In this document: one piece after another, positions 7,918 to 17,603 of the stretch
Position numbering within the stretch: the first letter of the stretch is position 1
How the letters are laid out: every line of letters starts with the position of its first letter
Assembly (NCBI RefSeq): GCF_013033965.1
Contig: NZ_WQFE01000010.1
Span: 62,001 to 126,000, forward strand
Source: Ruegeria atlantica
GTDB lineage: Bacteria; Pseudomonadota; Alphaproteobacteria; Rhodobacterales; Rhodobacteraceae
Direction of reading: 5' to 3'
DNA length: 64,000 bases
The notes under the pieces: generated by a model
What the model saw: only the letters and a program-made list of their open reading frames with translations
Databases searched by the model: none
Told to the model about the DNA's origin: nothing
Program-made: the position numbers and the translations under genes

Positions 7918-8219
7918 GGTGGTGAGCTCCTATGATCCCCGCAATTCATACAATACTGGCCTGCGGTCGATTTGACCCAGGTCAACAACCATGATCGCGT
8001 TTTCTGAAACCCATGCTACCAATGAAAAAGCCGCCATTAACTGCGGCCTGACTTTCTTTCGGATTGGACCCTCTACAGACCTTCGCAGTTTTCTGCTTCT
8101 CTTGTTGCTCGCGACTCAATCCAGACCTTAAAGTCTTGGCTTTTTTGGCTCAGGCTGTTCGGGATGAAGCTGGCTCCTGGACAATGACTGCTAATGCTGT
8201 TCTCAAAAAGGAGTGTTCG
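7918..8219. other. Divergent intergenic region
   Basis: About 300 bases between the divergent VOC and LysE genes. An upstream in-frame extension of the LysE reading frame from 8064 is open but has no transporter-like sequence. Promoters for both genes must lie here; none could be assigned with confidence. Confidence 0.4.
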
Positions 8220-8834
8220 ATGGAACCGAGTCTGATATTCGCACTAGTTGGAGCTACCGTTCTCCTTGTTGCCATTCCTGGGCCGAACGTAGCATTGATT
8301 GTTGCAAACACGCTGGCTTACGGATTTCGCTTCGGCGCGATGACAGTGTTTGGCACCACTATTGGCGTGGCTTTGCAACTTGTCGTCGTTGTCCTAGGTC
8401 TGGCTGCACTCCTCGAATTTGCAGCCTACGCTTTTCTTTGGCTTAAATGGATCGGAGTGGCCTATCTGATCTATCTCGGCGTGACCACATGGCGTAAGGG
8501 CGTCGTGGACATCGAAAAACAAAGCGCCAGCGGTGAGCCGCTGACAGTACTCTTCTGGCAGGGCCTGCTAATCGCGACAATCAATCCGAAGACATTGATA
8601 TTCAACACGGCATTCCTGCCTCAGTTTGTGGCTATCGGATCGGGGTTTTCTGCCTTGCTTTTTACCGCTGTGATCTTCCTTGCCGTAGTCATGCTCGGTG
8701 ATCTTGTGTGGGCCGCTTCTGCGCAGATGTCGCGACCCGCAATAGTCAGGCTCGGACGATGGCGTCACAGGCTAACTGGTGTTCTTTTTGTTGGGTCGGG
8801 TATCGGTCTCGCTTTGGCCCGTGTTGATCGGTAA
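8220..8834 (+). CDS. LysE/RhtB family amino-acid exporter
   Basis: A 204-residue inner-membrane protein with about six hydrophobic helices. The first helix ends in the family signature IPGPNVALIVANTLAYGFRFG, and the middle carries KWIGVAYLIYLG and INPKTLIFNTAFLPQF, both typical of RhtB-type exporters of homoserine, threonine and related compounds. The start at 8220 follows AAAAGGAG; an open extension back to 8064 is rejected because the family begins close to the first helix. It stands alone. A second family member lies at 11405-12028. The exported compound is unknown. Confidence 0.9.
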   Translation: MEPSLIFALVGATVLLVAIPGPNVALIVANTLAYGFRFGAMTVFGTTIGVALQLVVVVLGLAALLEFAAYAFLWLKWIGVAYLIYLGVTTWRKGVVDIEKQSASGEPLTVLFWQGLLIATINPKTLIFNTAFLPQFVAIGSGFSALLFTAVIFLAVVMLGDLVWAASAQMSRPAIVRLGRWRHRLTGVLFVGSGIGLALARVDR

Positions 8835-9049
8835 ACAAATCTCTAGAACAGAAGTCAGTTGCTGTGCCTGGTCTAGAGTTCAGCATGGGTTCACAGGTGT
8901 CCTTATCTGCTTCGCTGGTCAGCGGTTGTTGGTGATCCGAACCGGACACTGCAGCATGCCTATCCGTCGCAGCAATACCAAAGCCCACCTGCGCCTCCGT
9001 GCTATAAAAGTCCAGACGACCGCTCGGTTGCGCTAACTCCTTCGCGCCT

Positions 9050-9844
9050 TCACTCGTCAGGAAGGGCCACAGACCCTGCAAGGATTCCTCCATCAATGTT
9101 AAGCTCAGCTCCGGTCATGTAGGTGGCTTCGTCGGATGCAAGCATAACAGCCAGTGCAGCCACCTCTGACGCTTCTCCAAATCGCCGCATCGGAGTATCA
9201 GCAACGATTTCCGCCTCTCGTTTTGCGCGGTCTGCACCTTCGCCTAATAGTGGCTCCCACATCGGCGTCATAATTGCCGCCGGATGGATTGAGTTACAGC
9301 GAATATCAAGACCCTGACTTGCACAATACAGTGCGACCGATTTCGTGTGATTTCGGATAGCAGCCTTTGAAGCGGCATATGCTGCCGCCATAGGCACACC
9401 TATGATGCCAGAGCGTGAAGAGATATTGATGATAGATCCGGCTTTCGCTGGGCGCATGGCACGAATAGCGTAGCGGCATCCGAGAAATGTCCCGTCACTG
9501 TTGGTCGCGTGAACCGCTCGCCAGTCTGAAAGTGTTGCGTTCTCGGGATCATGTGCAGGAGGTTGTCCGTCTATGGATCCTTCAAATCCGGTGATGCCCG
9601 CGTTGTTCACAAGCACATCAAGTACTGGGAATTGTGCTTCGATAGCCTCCCAGCCCATCTCGGAAGACACGTCCAGTTTTGCAAACTCCGCGCCTATTTC
9701 TTTGGCTGTCTTTCGACCAAGATCGACGTCTTTGTCAGTCAGGATGACCTTCGCTCCCTGGTCACAAAAAGCGCGTGCAATTGTGGCTCCAATGCCGCGC
9801 GCACCACCTGTCACAAGGGCTGTCTTACTGTGCAATCTGGGCAT
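9050..9844 (-). CDS. SDR family NAD(P)-dependent oxidoreductase
   Basis: A 264-residue classical SDR: cofactor motif TGGARGIG at residues 12-19, NNAG near 83-86, a Ser in the NISSRSG strand, and Tyr-Ala-Ala-Ser-Lys near residues 157-161. The C-terminal PAAIMTPMW and [10 protein letters not shown] segments are as in cyclic-alcohol and steroid dehydrogenases of the family. A weak GGAAA precedes the ATG. A 13-residue insertion ([16 protein letters not shown]) after NNAG is longer than in most relatives. It is flanked by unrelated genes, so the substrate cannot be inferred. Confidence 0.88.
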   Translation of the reverse strand: MPRLHSKTALVTGGARGIGATIARAFCDQGAKVILTDKDVDLGRKTAKEIGAEFAKLDVSSEMGWEAIEAQFPVLDVLVNNAGITGFEGSIDGQPPAHDPENATLSDWRAVHATNSDGTFLGCRYAIRAMRPAKAGSIINISSRSGIIGVPMAAAYAASKAAIRNHTKSVALYCASQGLDIRCNSIHPAAIMTPMWEPLLGEGADRAKREAEIVADTPMRRFGEASEVAALAVMLASDEATYMTGAELNIDGGILAGSVALPDE

Positions 9845-10014
9845 GTTTTTCCGATCATTTGTACTCAGGCCGGTTAGGCGCGCCTGCTCCAGACTACCAG
9901 TCTTCCAGGCTCATCGTAATGCTGCGCTTGATTGCCCTCACGCTTTCTGCACATCTCGATAGGTATTTGGTCTTCTAAGCGGCTCGTCGAAATCCCCGAC
10001 AGCATAAGGTTTGA

Positions 10015-10389
10015 TCAGTGTGAGTGGGACCGACGCATCTCCTGTAGCGACTTCCAGTATCCATACATACACAAGGCAAAAATCGACACGTTCCCAACAA
10101 AGTCGAGCAGCATCCAATGGGTGAACATCTCAACTACAAAGACAAAATAATAGTTGAAGATGAAGAACGGGATCGAGCCCACCAATCCAAATACCAGGAA
10201 GGTGGTAGGCGTAAACCGCGCAAGGGCCATAATGGTGCCTGTCAGAACAGCTTGTGCGCCAAAGCACGCCAACAATAGTCGGCTCGTTTCGTTGCCCACG
10301 AAGTAATTTGGTTTAAAAACAAGTTGCTCGACAGTACCTGGGAACATCAATGCCCAACCACCCAGTCCTAGAAATACACTCGCAAGCAT
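10015..10389 (-). CDS. Small four-helix membrane protein of unknown function
   Basis: A 124-residue protein with four predicted membrane segments, at about residues 2-17, 38-60, 64-86 and 92-112. No known domain was recognised. The ATG at 10389 has no ribosome site; the frame stays open upstream (RIKSALNIQR before the Met), with an AGGAAAC site placed ahead of an ATT codon near 10416, so the true start may be further upstream. It lies between an SDR gene and a TetR gene in opposite orientation to the latter, which may regulate it. Confidence 0.6.
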   Translation of the reverse strand: MLASVFLGLGGWALMFPGTVEQLVFKPNYFVGNETSRLLLACFGAQAVLTGTIMALARFTPTTFLVFGLVGSIPFFIFNYYFVFVVEMFTHWMLLDFVGNVSIFALCMYGYWKSLQEMRRSHSH

Positions 10390-10650
10390 GCGTTGAATGT
10401 TGAGAGCCGACTTAATTCGTTTCCTAGCTAGAGCGATGACAAAGCCAAAGACCTCGCCATGACCTGCTGCACTGATTGTGTACTCCCCTAATCAGAGCCT
10501 GTACATTGTGCGCCTTTCGTAGTGCAGAGGCTCATTGCGGACTGTAACTCCGGGCATTCCAGAGGTTCTAGCTAGCACAAACTGCCGACCAGACACGCTG
10601 TTCAGATTTTAGTGACACTTACGTCAGTAAGTTGTAGTTGGCAATAGGAG

Positions 10651-11298
10651 GTGATTGAGATTTCGGAACACACAGCAAAAACCAAGCGCCGTCGTCGCAA
10701 AAAGCACCGACCCGGTGAGATACGCCAGGCTGCACTGGAAGAGCTTCGTGAAAAGGGTCTTGCGGGGAGCACTTTTCAGGGAATTGCACGTCGTGCCGGG
10801 ATTTCCCGGACAACGGTGTATCTATACTTCAATTCCAAGATGGACATCTTTGAGGCAGTGGCGCGCGACACTATGGAACGCGCACTTGACGAAGCGGCTC
10901 AGGCCATCGTGGAGTTTGAAGGGCCCTATGAGGAACTCTTTGAGAAAGTCATCGACCGGTTATACGATCAGCTTGTGGCGGGTGACGCGCGCTACATTTT
11001 CAAGGTCATGGTGGCCGAAGGACACGATCACTCAGAAATTGTTGCCTTCTACCATCGTGAGATTTTTTCAAAGGGTAACGCGACCTTGCGCCGCCTGATC
11101 AGCGCCGGAGTGGAGAGTGGCGAGCTCAGCCAACAGGCTTCAGGTTTGGATCCGCGGACCATTATTGCGCCAGCAATATTTGCAGGTATCTGGAGCCTGA
11201 TCTTCAGCGGAATTGATCCCATGGATGTGGAAAAATTCAAGCGAGACCATGCAGGAATTTTTTTGCGGGGCTTGCTTAAGCGAGAGGACGAAAATTGA
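10651..11298 (+). CDS. TetR/AcrR family transcriptional regulator
   Basis: A repressor of up to 215 residues. A strongly basic N-terminus (KRRRRKK) precedes the TetR helix-turn-helix at about residues 23-70 (AALEELREKGLAG, then FQGIARRAGISRTTVYLYF). The C-terminal ligand domain ends with a segment like those of the TetR_C family (IFAGIWSLIFSGIDPMD). The annotated GTG at 10651 lies inside the AGGAGGTGA ribosome site; an ATT codon at 10660 is at the right distance, so the real start is uncertain. It may control the divergent small membrane protein or the downstream LysE gene. Confidence 0.85.
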   Translation: MIEISEHTAKTKRRRRKKHRPGEIRQAALEELREKGLAGSTFQGIARRAGISRTTVYLYFNSKMDIFEAVARDTMERALDEAAQAIVEFEGPYEELFEKVIDRLYDQLVAGDARYIFKVMVAEGHDHSEIVAFYHREIFSKGNATLRRLISAGVESGELSQQASGLDPRTIIAPAIFAGIWSLIFSGIDPMDVEKFKRDHAGIFLRGLLKREDEN

Positions 11299-11404
11299 AT
11301 TCAGGCACATACCAGCGTGTGTTGGTAAATCAAATGCCGAGGACACCGGTTGCGCGCGTTGAATGGCTAGAAAAAGGTCACTTTGGCGGATTTGGAGGCA
11401 TGAA

Positions 11405-12028
11405 ATGACGTACGAACTATGGCTGGTTTATTTGGCTGCTGCGGTTGGATTGTCCCTTACCCCTGGTCCGAATGGGTTGTTGTCCCTGACACATGGGGCC
11501 TGCTACGGCTTCCGCCCTACTGTTTCCACCGTTTTGGGCGGAGCGCTTGGGTTCTTCCTTCTGATCGCGATTTCTCTGGCTGGCTTTGGCACCTTGCTCG
11601 CTGCATCGGAGCGGGCTTTTCTCGTCGCGAAATGGATCGGTGCCGCATATCTCGTCTATCTTGGTATTCGGGTCTGGCGCTCCACACCCCCCGATTTTGG
11701 TGCGGCGACCAGTTTGACAAGAACGAATGATCTTGGGACCTACAAGATGTTCCAGCAAGGATTTCTTGTCGCCGTTTCAAACCCAAAGGGCCTCTTGTTC
11801 TTTGCTGCGTTCCTTCCACAGTTCATGGTCACGGGATCGCCTTTCCTGCTTCAGCTCGCCGTATTTGGCGGGACGTTCGTACTCGTTGAGGTTGTTTACG
11901 AGCTGTTGCTCGCAGGATTTGCGCAACGCATTGCGCCCTGGCTTGCCCGAAGCGGACGATGGTTCAACAGAATCACCGGTGGCGCGTTTGTGGGAATCGG
12001 AGCGGCGCTCGCATCGGCGTCAAAGTAG
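11405..12028 (+). CDS. LysE/RhtB family exporter
   Basis: A 207-residue membrane protein with the RhtB pattern: LTPGPNGLLSLTHGACYGFR after the first helix, KWIGAAYLVYLGIRVWRS in the middle, and SNPKGLLFFAAFLPQFM in the fourth-helix region. GGAGG lies ten bases before the ATG at 11405; an open extension to 11363 has no support. It follows the TetR gene by 106 bases in the same direction and could be its target, a common pairing for drug or metabolite exporters. The substrate is unknown. Confidence 0.9.
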   Translation: MTYELWLVYLAAAVGLSLTPGPNGLLSLTHGACYGFRPTVSTVLGGALGFFLLIAISLAGFGTLLAASERAFLVAKWIGAAYLVYLGIRVWRSTPPDFGAATSLTRTNDLGTYKMFQQGFLVAVSNPKGLLFFAAFLPQFMVTGSPFLLQLAVFGGTFVLVEVVYELLLAGFAQRIAPWLARSGRWFNRITGGAFVGIGAALASASK

Positions 12029-12531
12029 CCATAAGTCTTTGGGTTGTTAGAGACGCGGTTGCCAAACCGTCAGGCGCGGTCGCACGATCACTTGGGTATT
12101 TCTATGAAGTCGTAATTGGGCATGCGCCAGTATTTGGTCCCGGATTCAGTTGGGGCTGGCCCGATTCCGGTTGTAATGTTCTATCCCTGCGATGCAAAAA
12201 TGGCACCGCAGAAGGTCGGACCTTACGCGTTCATGGCAGCGCGGAATGCTGCACCCATACTTGTCAAAGCTCCCCTGATCGTAATGTAGCATGGCAATGG
12301 TGGATCGCCCTGGGTTCAGCTCATGGTTTTCGAGATACGACAATAGCCGTTCTCAATGCCCTTGAAGCCGAATGCTCAGCAGATACGCCATGTCTGCTTT
12401 CTGCGAATATGTGTAGGGTTCGCTTCGAGCTCACTGCTGACACCGGAGGCGACGCGGCATCCTGTGGTATGACGTCCGTGTCAACGTCGGGTTGTCGCTT
12501 TGGGAGGGCATGGCGGATCGGAGGATCAGTC
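12029..12531. other. Non-coding stretch before integrase remnant
   Basis: About 500 bases with no supported gene. A reading frame stays open through it into the integrase but has atypical residue content (Cys, Trp, Ser rich) and no domain. Sequence of this sort often marks decayed mobile DNA. Confidence 0.45.
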
Positions 12532-13164
12532 ATGGAAACACCAAACTTACCGGCCATTCGCGCGCTTCGCCCAGCCTGGAACAAAGGACGCATCGTTGGC
12601 CAGAAACGACCGCTGAAGCCAAAGCACGTCTGGGCAATCCGCGTGCGGCTTGAATTGGCAGTGAACCATCGTGATCTAGCTTTGTTCAATATGGCGATCG
12701 ATAGCAAGCTTCGCGGGTGCGACCTTGTGAAGATGAAAGTTGTGGATGTTATGGCGTCTGGCCAGATCAAGGAACGCGCCTCAGTGCTGCAGAGCAAGAC
12801 GCAGAAGCCAGTCCGGTTCGCGATATCGGAAGGCACCCGCGCATCCGTCGAGAAATGGATGGAAGAGGAACTGATGGTCGGGTCAGAGTATCTTTGGCCA
12901 GGCCGTTTTCATGAGCGCCTTCATATATCGACGCGCTAGTATGCACGGATTGTTCGGGACTGGGTCACGTCGATCGGACTGGAAGCCGGTGCATACGGCA
13001 CACATTCGATGCGCCGCACGAAAGTTACCCAGATTTACAAGAAGACTGGCAACCTTCGCGCTGTTCAGCTTCTGTTGGGACACACAAAGATGGACAGTAC
13101 GGTTAGATATCTTGGTGTTGAACTTGAGGATGCCCTAGCCATCGCCGAAGCCATTGAAATCTAA
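12532..13164 (+). pseudogene. Tyrosine recombinase/integrase, broken by an in-frame TAG
   Basis: A 211-codon gene for a small phage-type integrase, beginning METPNLPAIRALRPAW after GGAGG. Codon 136 (12937-12939) is TAG where the second copy at 38756-39265 has CAG, so a C-to-T change creates a stop. The active-site Arg is R61 (KLRGCDL); the remaining catalytic residues H158, R161 (GTHSMRR), H184 (LLGHT) and Y193 all lie after the stop, so the truncated product would be inactive. The frame after the stop is intact to the TAA at 13164. A GGGCCGTC...GGGCGGCCC hairpin follows. The two copies are about 85% alike by eye. Confidence 0.85.
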
Positions 13165-13190
13165 CTTTTCTGGGCCGTCTACATGGGCGG

Positions 13191-13270
13191 CCCTAAGCTG
13201 CCACTGGCTGCCTGTTAGTGATACTGCGAAGCATCCCGTCGAACCTACCATTCGCTGAGGGAGCGAAAAC
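13191..13270. repeat. Degenerate dispersed repeat, copy A
   Basis: An approximately 80-base non-coding segment with the pattern CTGCC...GCGAAGC..CCCGTCG..C..CATTCGCTG..GAGCGAAAAC. Related segments occur at 28503-28582, 39290-39369 and, in shorter form, at 30115-30139 and 41253-41276. It lies just after the hairpin following the integrase remnant. Confidence 0.4.
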
Positions 13271-13468
13271 TTGAACGCTAAGAACGCACATACTTCAGTT
13301 TATCGCAATATGATATTATCTCACGTGCTTCGGTGAAAGTAACTTACCAACAAAAAAGTCAGACACACAACAACGAAGACTGCGCCGCTACGAAGCTGTT
13401 GATATTTGCTCGAACACGGATGAGCATTGACACAAGAAACTGGGCGCGTCTGAACGCGCCCAGTTTCG

Positions 13469-15250
13469 TCAAGTCGCGACGTGAGATACCTCTTTGTCCG
13501 GCGAGTATATGTCCAAGATGTTCCAATGCCCGGTTGTTGGTGTCGGGTTGTTGATCATTGGCACATCGAGCACGGTTGGCTTGCCACTGGCGATTGCCGC
13601 TTCCAATGCGGGCAACAGTTCGTCGGCAGCGCTGAGTCTGTGCCCTTCCGCGCCGTAGGCTCGCGCTATGTCGGCATAGCCCGGTCCGTTTGCGGGTGCG
13701 GCGGCTGATCCGGGGAAAGTGGTGCCGTAGGTCAGACCGTAATGCGCTTTTTGAAGGCCGGCGATAGTTCCGAAGGCATTGTTGTTCATAACCAGCCAGA
13801 TGATGCCCAGATCAAGTTCGACCGCTGTTGCCAGCATCGACGGATTTTGACCGAATCCACCATCGCCAACCAGGCTGATCACCACACGATCAGGTGCTGC
13901 CAGTTTCGCGCCGATCGCACCCGGAGGGCCAAAACCCATCGTCGCGAACCCGCCGGGGGTCAGGATCGAACCCGGCGTCAGGATATCAAACTGTTGCCCG
14001 ACTCCGTTCTTGTTCCACCCAACGTCCGTGGTGATGATGGCATCCTCGGGCAGTGCCTTGCGGGTATCTGCCAGAATACGCTCGGGCATCATTGGAAAGG
14101 CTGACGAGGTCGCCATGTCCACGTTACGCGCTTTGAAGTCCGTCCGGAAATCAGCGATCTTCTGCTCCAGCGTGGGGCGCTTGAAGCCGTCCGGATATTT
14201 CTCGCGGGCGACCCGGTTGAGGACGCGCAATGCGGCCTTGGCGTCAGCAACAACTCCGATCTCGGTGGGATAGTTCCGACCGATCTCCTGCGGCTCAATG
14301 TCGATATGAATGACCTTCGATCCGGGAATGTTGAACGTGTAGCCAGGGTACCAACTTGAACAATCAGCCTCTTTGAACCGAGTGCCCACGGCAAAGATGT
14401 AGTCCGCACTCAAGCAGGACTGGTTGACTAATTCGGTGCCCCAAAACCCAGTCATTCCCAGCACAAGCGGATGATCGTCCCGCAACGCGCCTTTACCCAT
14501 CAGGGAATGCGCGACTGGCAGGCCCATATGTTCAACGAATTCTCGCAACTCCTTGCTGGCCTGTGCCAGAAGAATACCACCTCCGACATAAGCGACTGGG
14601 TTTTCGGCTTTTGCCAGTGCCTCGACAATCTCTCGCGCTGTCTCGTCGTCAATCGACGGTTTCTTGAGCGCGCGCGTGTTGTCGCGGATACGGTCGAAAC
14701 TGTCCGAGGGGATCACCTCTGAAAAGATGTCCATGGGGACATTGACCAGCACCGGCCCGGGCTGGCCGCTTTCAGCGAGATGAAACGCCTTTTCAAGAAT
14801 CTCGGCCATCAGGTCTGCCCGATCTACGCGCCATGCACGTTTGACAAAGGGGCGATAAATCTCCCATTGGGCAGCGTCTGCGTGCAGGTTCACCTCCTGA
14901 TGCGGGTGTTTACCATAGTAGTGCGTAGGAATATCGCCCGCGATCACGACCATAGGTATACAGTCCAAGGCCGCGTTGGCGACCCCGGTGGCACAATTTG
15001 TCAAACCTGGGGAGAGATGGGACAACACCACCGAGGCCTTGCCCGTCACGCGGGCGTAAGCGTCCGCTGCGTGGCTGGCGATTTGTTCGTGTCGCACTGT
15101 AACGAAATCGATGGGACTTTCGGCAAGCGCAGCCAGTACCGCGATGTTCGTGTGGCCGCACAGGCCGAACACATGTTCGACCTCGCGACGCTCGAGAAAG
15201 TCGACGATATGTTCGGCGACGGTTTTACCTTCCAGTTTCGCTCCGTCCAT
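13469..15250 (-). CDS. TPP-dependent enzyme of the acetolactate synthase superfamily
   Basis: A 593-residue thiamine-diphosphate enzyme with the three usual domains: N-terminal pyrimidine-binding domain with the catalytic Glu in VRHEQIASHAADAYAR (about residue 55), a central domain, and a C-terminal pyrophosphate-binding domain with VGDGGFGQNPSML...VMNNNAFG (GDG-x-NN motif). It is not recognisably Xsc, IlvB or IolD, though all share this fold. The ATG at 15250 overlaps the stop codon of the aldehyde dehydrogenase gene (TGATG) after an AGGAGG site, so the two are tightly coupled. It probably forms or cleaves a C-C bond of a 2-oxo acid or ketose, giving or using an aldehyde handled by the neighbour. 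The reaction is not established. Confidence 0.85.
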   Translation of the reverse strand: MDGAKLEGKTVAEHIVDFLERREVEHVFGLCGHTNIAVLAALAESPIDFVTVRHEQIASHAADAYARVTGKASVVLSHLSPGLTNCATGVANAALDCIPMVVIAGDIPTHYYGKHPHQEVNLHADAAQWEIYRPFVKRAWRVDRADLMAEILEKAFHLAESGQPGPVLVNVPMDIFSEVIPSDSFDRIRDNTRALKKPSIDDETAREIVEALAKAENPVAYVGGGILLAQASKELREFVEHMGLPVAHSLMGKGALRDDHPLVLGMTGFWGTELVNQSCLSADYIFAVGTRFKEADCSSWYPGYTFNIPGSKVIHIDIEPQEIGRNYPTEIGVVADAKAALRVLNRVAREKYPDGFKRPTLEQKIADFRTDFKARNVDMATSSAFPMMPERILADTRKALPEDAIITTDVGWNKNGVGQQFDILTPGSILTPGGFATMGFGPPGAIGAKLAAPDRVVISLVGDGGFGQNPSMLATAVELDLGIIWLVMNNNAFGTIAGLQKAHYGLTYGTTFPGSAAAPANGPGYADIARAYGAEGHRLSAADELLPALEAAIASGKPTVLDVPMINNPTPTTGHWNILDIYSPDKEVSHVAT

Positions 15251-16659
15251 CACGCGACCTCCTGTCCGTAGAACTCACCGAACAAGTCCGGCTCCGAGGG
15301 GCGATCCTCTGGGATGGGACGGCTGACCCAAGTGTAGTTCATCATGTGTTTCATGGTGACGTTTTCGTTGGTGATGTTGCCGCCCCAGATGCCGCAGCCC
15401 AGGCTACTGGTCATAGGCATGCCATTGGTCCAGGCACCCGCATTGGCCTTGGACTGAGGCTGTCGAACCATCATGCGGCTGACCGGAGCCAGACGCGCCA
15501 ACCGGTCGATGTGATCGTCATTGTGGCTGTAGATGCCGCAGGAATGGCCCTTGCCCCCGGTGTTGTAGATCTGGCTGACCGTTTCCAGCGCGTCATCGAA
15601 TGTGTCGAAGTGATATAGCGCCATCAACGTGGTCAGTTTTTCCTTGGAGAACTTGTGCCGCGGGCCGATTTGCCCCTGATTTTCAACCATCAGAAACTTG
15701 CGATCTTCGGGGACGCTAAAACCGGCGACCTTGGCCGTTTGCTGCGGCGGACAGGCGATGGTCGGAAACGTACGGTTTCCCTTTTCGTCCCACATGGCCG
15801 CTTCGAGCATGGCCTTCTCTTCATCCGAACACAGGTAGCCGCCCTCGGCTTGAAGCGCCTTGACCATATCGTCGTAAACTGAGCGCTGGATGATGATGTT
15901 GCCGTCGGCCGAGCAGCCCGACCCAAAGTCGGAGGTCTTTGAAATGCGAGTGTTCCGCGCGGCGATGTCCAGATCGGCGGTTTCATCGATGACGATGGAC
16001 GAGTTGCCCGCGCCGACGCCATAGGCCGGGCGCCCAGAACTGTAGGCCGCTTTGACCATCGGCTTGCCACCCGTCGCCAGCGTCAGGTCACAAATCTCCA
16101 TCAGATGTTGCGTCAATGGGATCGAGGGCTTGCGAATGGATTGAAACAAATCCTCGGGGGCACCGGCAGCACGACAAGCTGCACGCATGACCTCGACCAT
16201 TTCAAAGGTAGTATGGGCGGTTCGCGGGTGCGGGCTGAAGATGACCGCATTCCGGGCGTTCGCGGCGGAGACACCGGTCACCGGTGGTGTCATCGCCGGG
16301 TTGGTCATAGGGATCAGAGACGCGATCACACCGGCAGGTTTGGCATATTTAACAAGCCCTTTTTCCTCATCCACTTCGACGATACCTGTCGATGGAGTGC
16401 GCAGGACATCACGCAGTACCATGTGAATCTTAAATCTCTTCGCTGGACGCCCTTCGCGATCTCCGATACCGCTTTCGTCCACGCCTTGCTGGGCCAGACG
16501 CGTGAAGGTTTTCTCGTTCCCCGCATACCACGCGATAGCCTGAGATAGCCGGTCCAGCCGGTCCTGGTCCCAATCCTCGATCTCGGCCATGGCAGCGCGG
16601 GCGCGTGCCAACATGTCGGCCGCCATATTGCGGTCGTTTTCAGTGAGCTCTTTGCCCAT
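15250..16659 (-). CDS. CoA-acylating aldehyde dehydrogenase (sulfoacetaldehyde dehydrogenase SauS-like)
   Basis: A 469-residue aldehyde dehydrogenase. The segment SLIPMTNPAMTPPVT and the catalytic Cys in DFGSGCSADGN (about residue 249) match the acylating subgroup, which makes acyl-CoA from an aldehyde, CoA and NAD(P). It resembles the acylating sulfoacetaldehyde dehydrogenase (SauS) type and also succinate-semialdehyde and acetaldehyde acylating enzymes. AAGAGG precedes the ATG. Its start overlaps the upstream isomerase-like gene by 20 bases and its stop overlaps the TPP gene. No Xsc, sulfite exporter or SauT-like ligase lies next to it, so the sulfonate role is only one option. Confidence 0.82.
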   Translation of the reverse strand: MGKELTENDRNMAADMLARARAAMAEIEDWDQDRLDRLSQAIAWYAGNEKTFTRLAQQGVDESGIGDREGRPAKRFKIHMVLRDVLRTPSTGIVEVDEEKGLVKYAKPAGVIASLIPMTNPAMTPPVTGVSAANARNAVIFSPHPRTAHTTFEMVEVMRAACRAAGAPEDLFQSIRKPSIPLTQHLMEICDLTLATGGKPMVKAAYSSGRPAYGVGAGNSSIVIDETADLDIAARNTRISKTSDFGSGCSADGNIIIQRSVYDDMVKALQAEGGYLCSDEEKAMLEAAMWDEKGNRTFPTIACPPQQTAKVAGFSVPEDRKFLMVENQGQIGPRHKFSKEKLTTLMALYHFDTFDDALETVSQIYNTGGKGHSCGIYSHNDDHIDRLARLAPVSRMMVRQPQSKANAGAWTNGMPMTSSLGCGIWGGNITNENVTMKHMMNYTWVSRPIPEDRPSEPDLFGEFYGQEVA

Positions 16660-17554
16660 GATGATCCTCTTGGTGTTTTAGAATGGCTGCATCAGGCATA
16701 CGGCGCTGTGACCGCGCCTTGCCGAATGTTCGTTTGGCGTGGCTGAGACAGCGGCGCGCGTGTTCTTCATATCCCAACTCGGCAACACGGCTTTGGTTGG
16801 GTAATTCAATGGAGTAGTCGACGGGCGGCATCCGTTCGATGATGCCGGTGAAATCGATCCATCCTTCACCGGGATATAGCCGCGCATCGCGGGCCAGTTG
16901 GATCATGCCCTCGCGCGTATCGGCGATGCCGGGCAGGCAATCAGAGATATGCAGGAAGTGAAACAGGTCCGAGGGGACGTGTAGCAACTCTCCCAAATCC
17001 ACGCGGCTGAGGTGCAGATAAAGCGTGTCGACCAGAATACCGCCGTTCGGTTGATCGGAAGCGCGGACAATATCCAGCGCTTCGTCCAAAGTGCGCAAGC
17101 GGGAGAAGCTTGGGAACTCCAAGTCCACTGTTAGCCCATAGGGCGCCGCCAGCTCGCAGGTCTCGGAATAGACGTCGATCAGAAAATCACGATCATCGCG
17201 GGTATTGGTCCAAGCGCTCATGATCATGCGTTTGGCGCCCAGTTCTCCGCCGATCTCCAGCGAGCGTTCAAAACTACGCGGATCGACATCTTCGGTGATA
17301 CGCGCAATCTCGATATCCAGAACCTTTAGGCCAGTGGTCGCAAGCGCCGTTTTGGTTGCCTGCACCTGAGTCTTGTCGATCGGAGACTGCCTGAACTCAC
17401 CGGGCACATGCATCGGAATGAACCGGGGGCTTACGGCATCGTAACCGGCCCGCGCGGCGATATAGACCAGCTCGGGCGGCGTACAACCGATCAGCGTCAG
17501 ATGCGCCAAGGAATAGAGAGAGGGGCTTGCGCCAGCCTCTTCGGGTTTCGCCAT
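16640..17554 (-). CDS. Sugar phosphate isomerase/epimerase-like TIM-barrel protein
   Basis: A 304-residue protein of the AP-endonuclease-2-like (IolE/IolH, xylose-isomerase-like) TIM barrel. Typical elements are the first strand (LAHLTLIGCTPPELVYIAAR), VDLEFPSF with the metal-ligand Glu, VDTLYLHLSR with Asp, HFLHISD, and the final PGEGWIDF...SIELPN. The ATG at 17554 has GGAG eight bases upstream; the GTG at 17569 lies on top of that site. It is the first gene of the isomerase - aldehyde dehydrogenase - TPP transcription unit, downstream of a palindromic operator-like site. Epimerase, dehydratase or isomerase action on a keto-polyol is plausible. Confidence 0.82.
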   Translation of the reverse strand: MAKPEEAGASPSLYSLAHLTLIGCTPPELVYIAARAGYDAVSPRFIPMHVPGEFRQSPIDKTQVQATKTALATTGLKVLDIEIARITEDVDPRSFERSLEIGGELGAKRMIMSAWTNTRDDRDFLIDVYSETCELAAPYGLTVDLEFPSFSRLRTLDEALDIVRASDQPNGGILVDTLYLHLSRVDLGELLHVPSDLFHFLHISDCLPGIADTREGMIQLARDARLYPGEGWIDFTGIIERMPPVDYSIELPNQSRVAELGYEEHARRCLSHAKRTFGKARSQRRMPDAAILKHQEDHHGQRAH

Positions 17555-17603
17555 GAACGACAGCTCCACGTGTCTGCGAATCTCAAATTCATCACACGTA
17601 AAT

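Noticed and set aside
11959-12939. A 326-codon open frame running from the LysE gene end into the integrase
   Set aside because: Only the part after 12532 resembles a protein family; the first 190 codons overlap the LysE gene in another frame and have atypical composition.
13469-15250. Calling the TPP enzyme Xsc (sulfoacetaldehyde acetyltransferase) or IolD
   Set aside because: The N-terminal and central segments do not match what I know of either; only superfamily motifs are shared.
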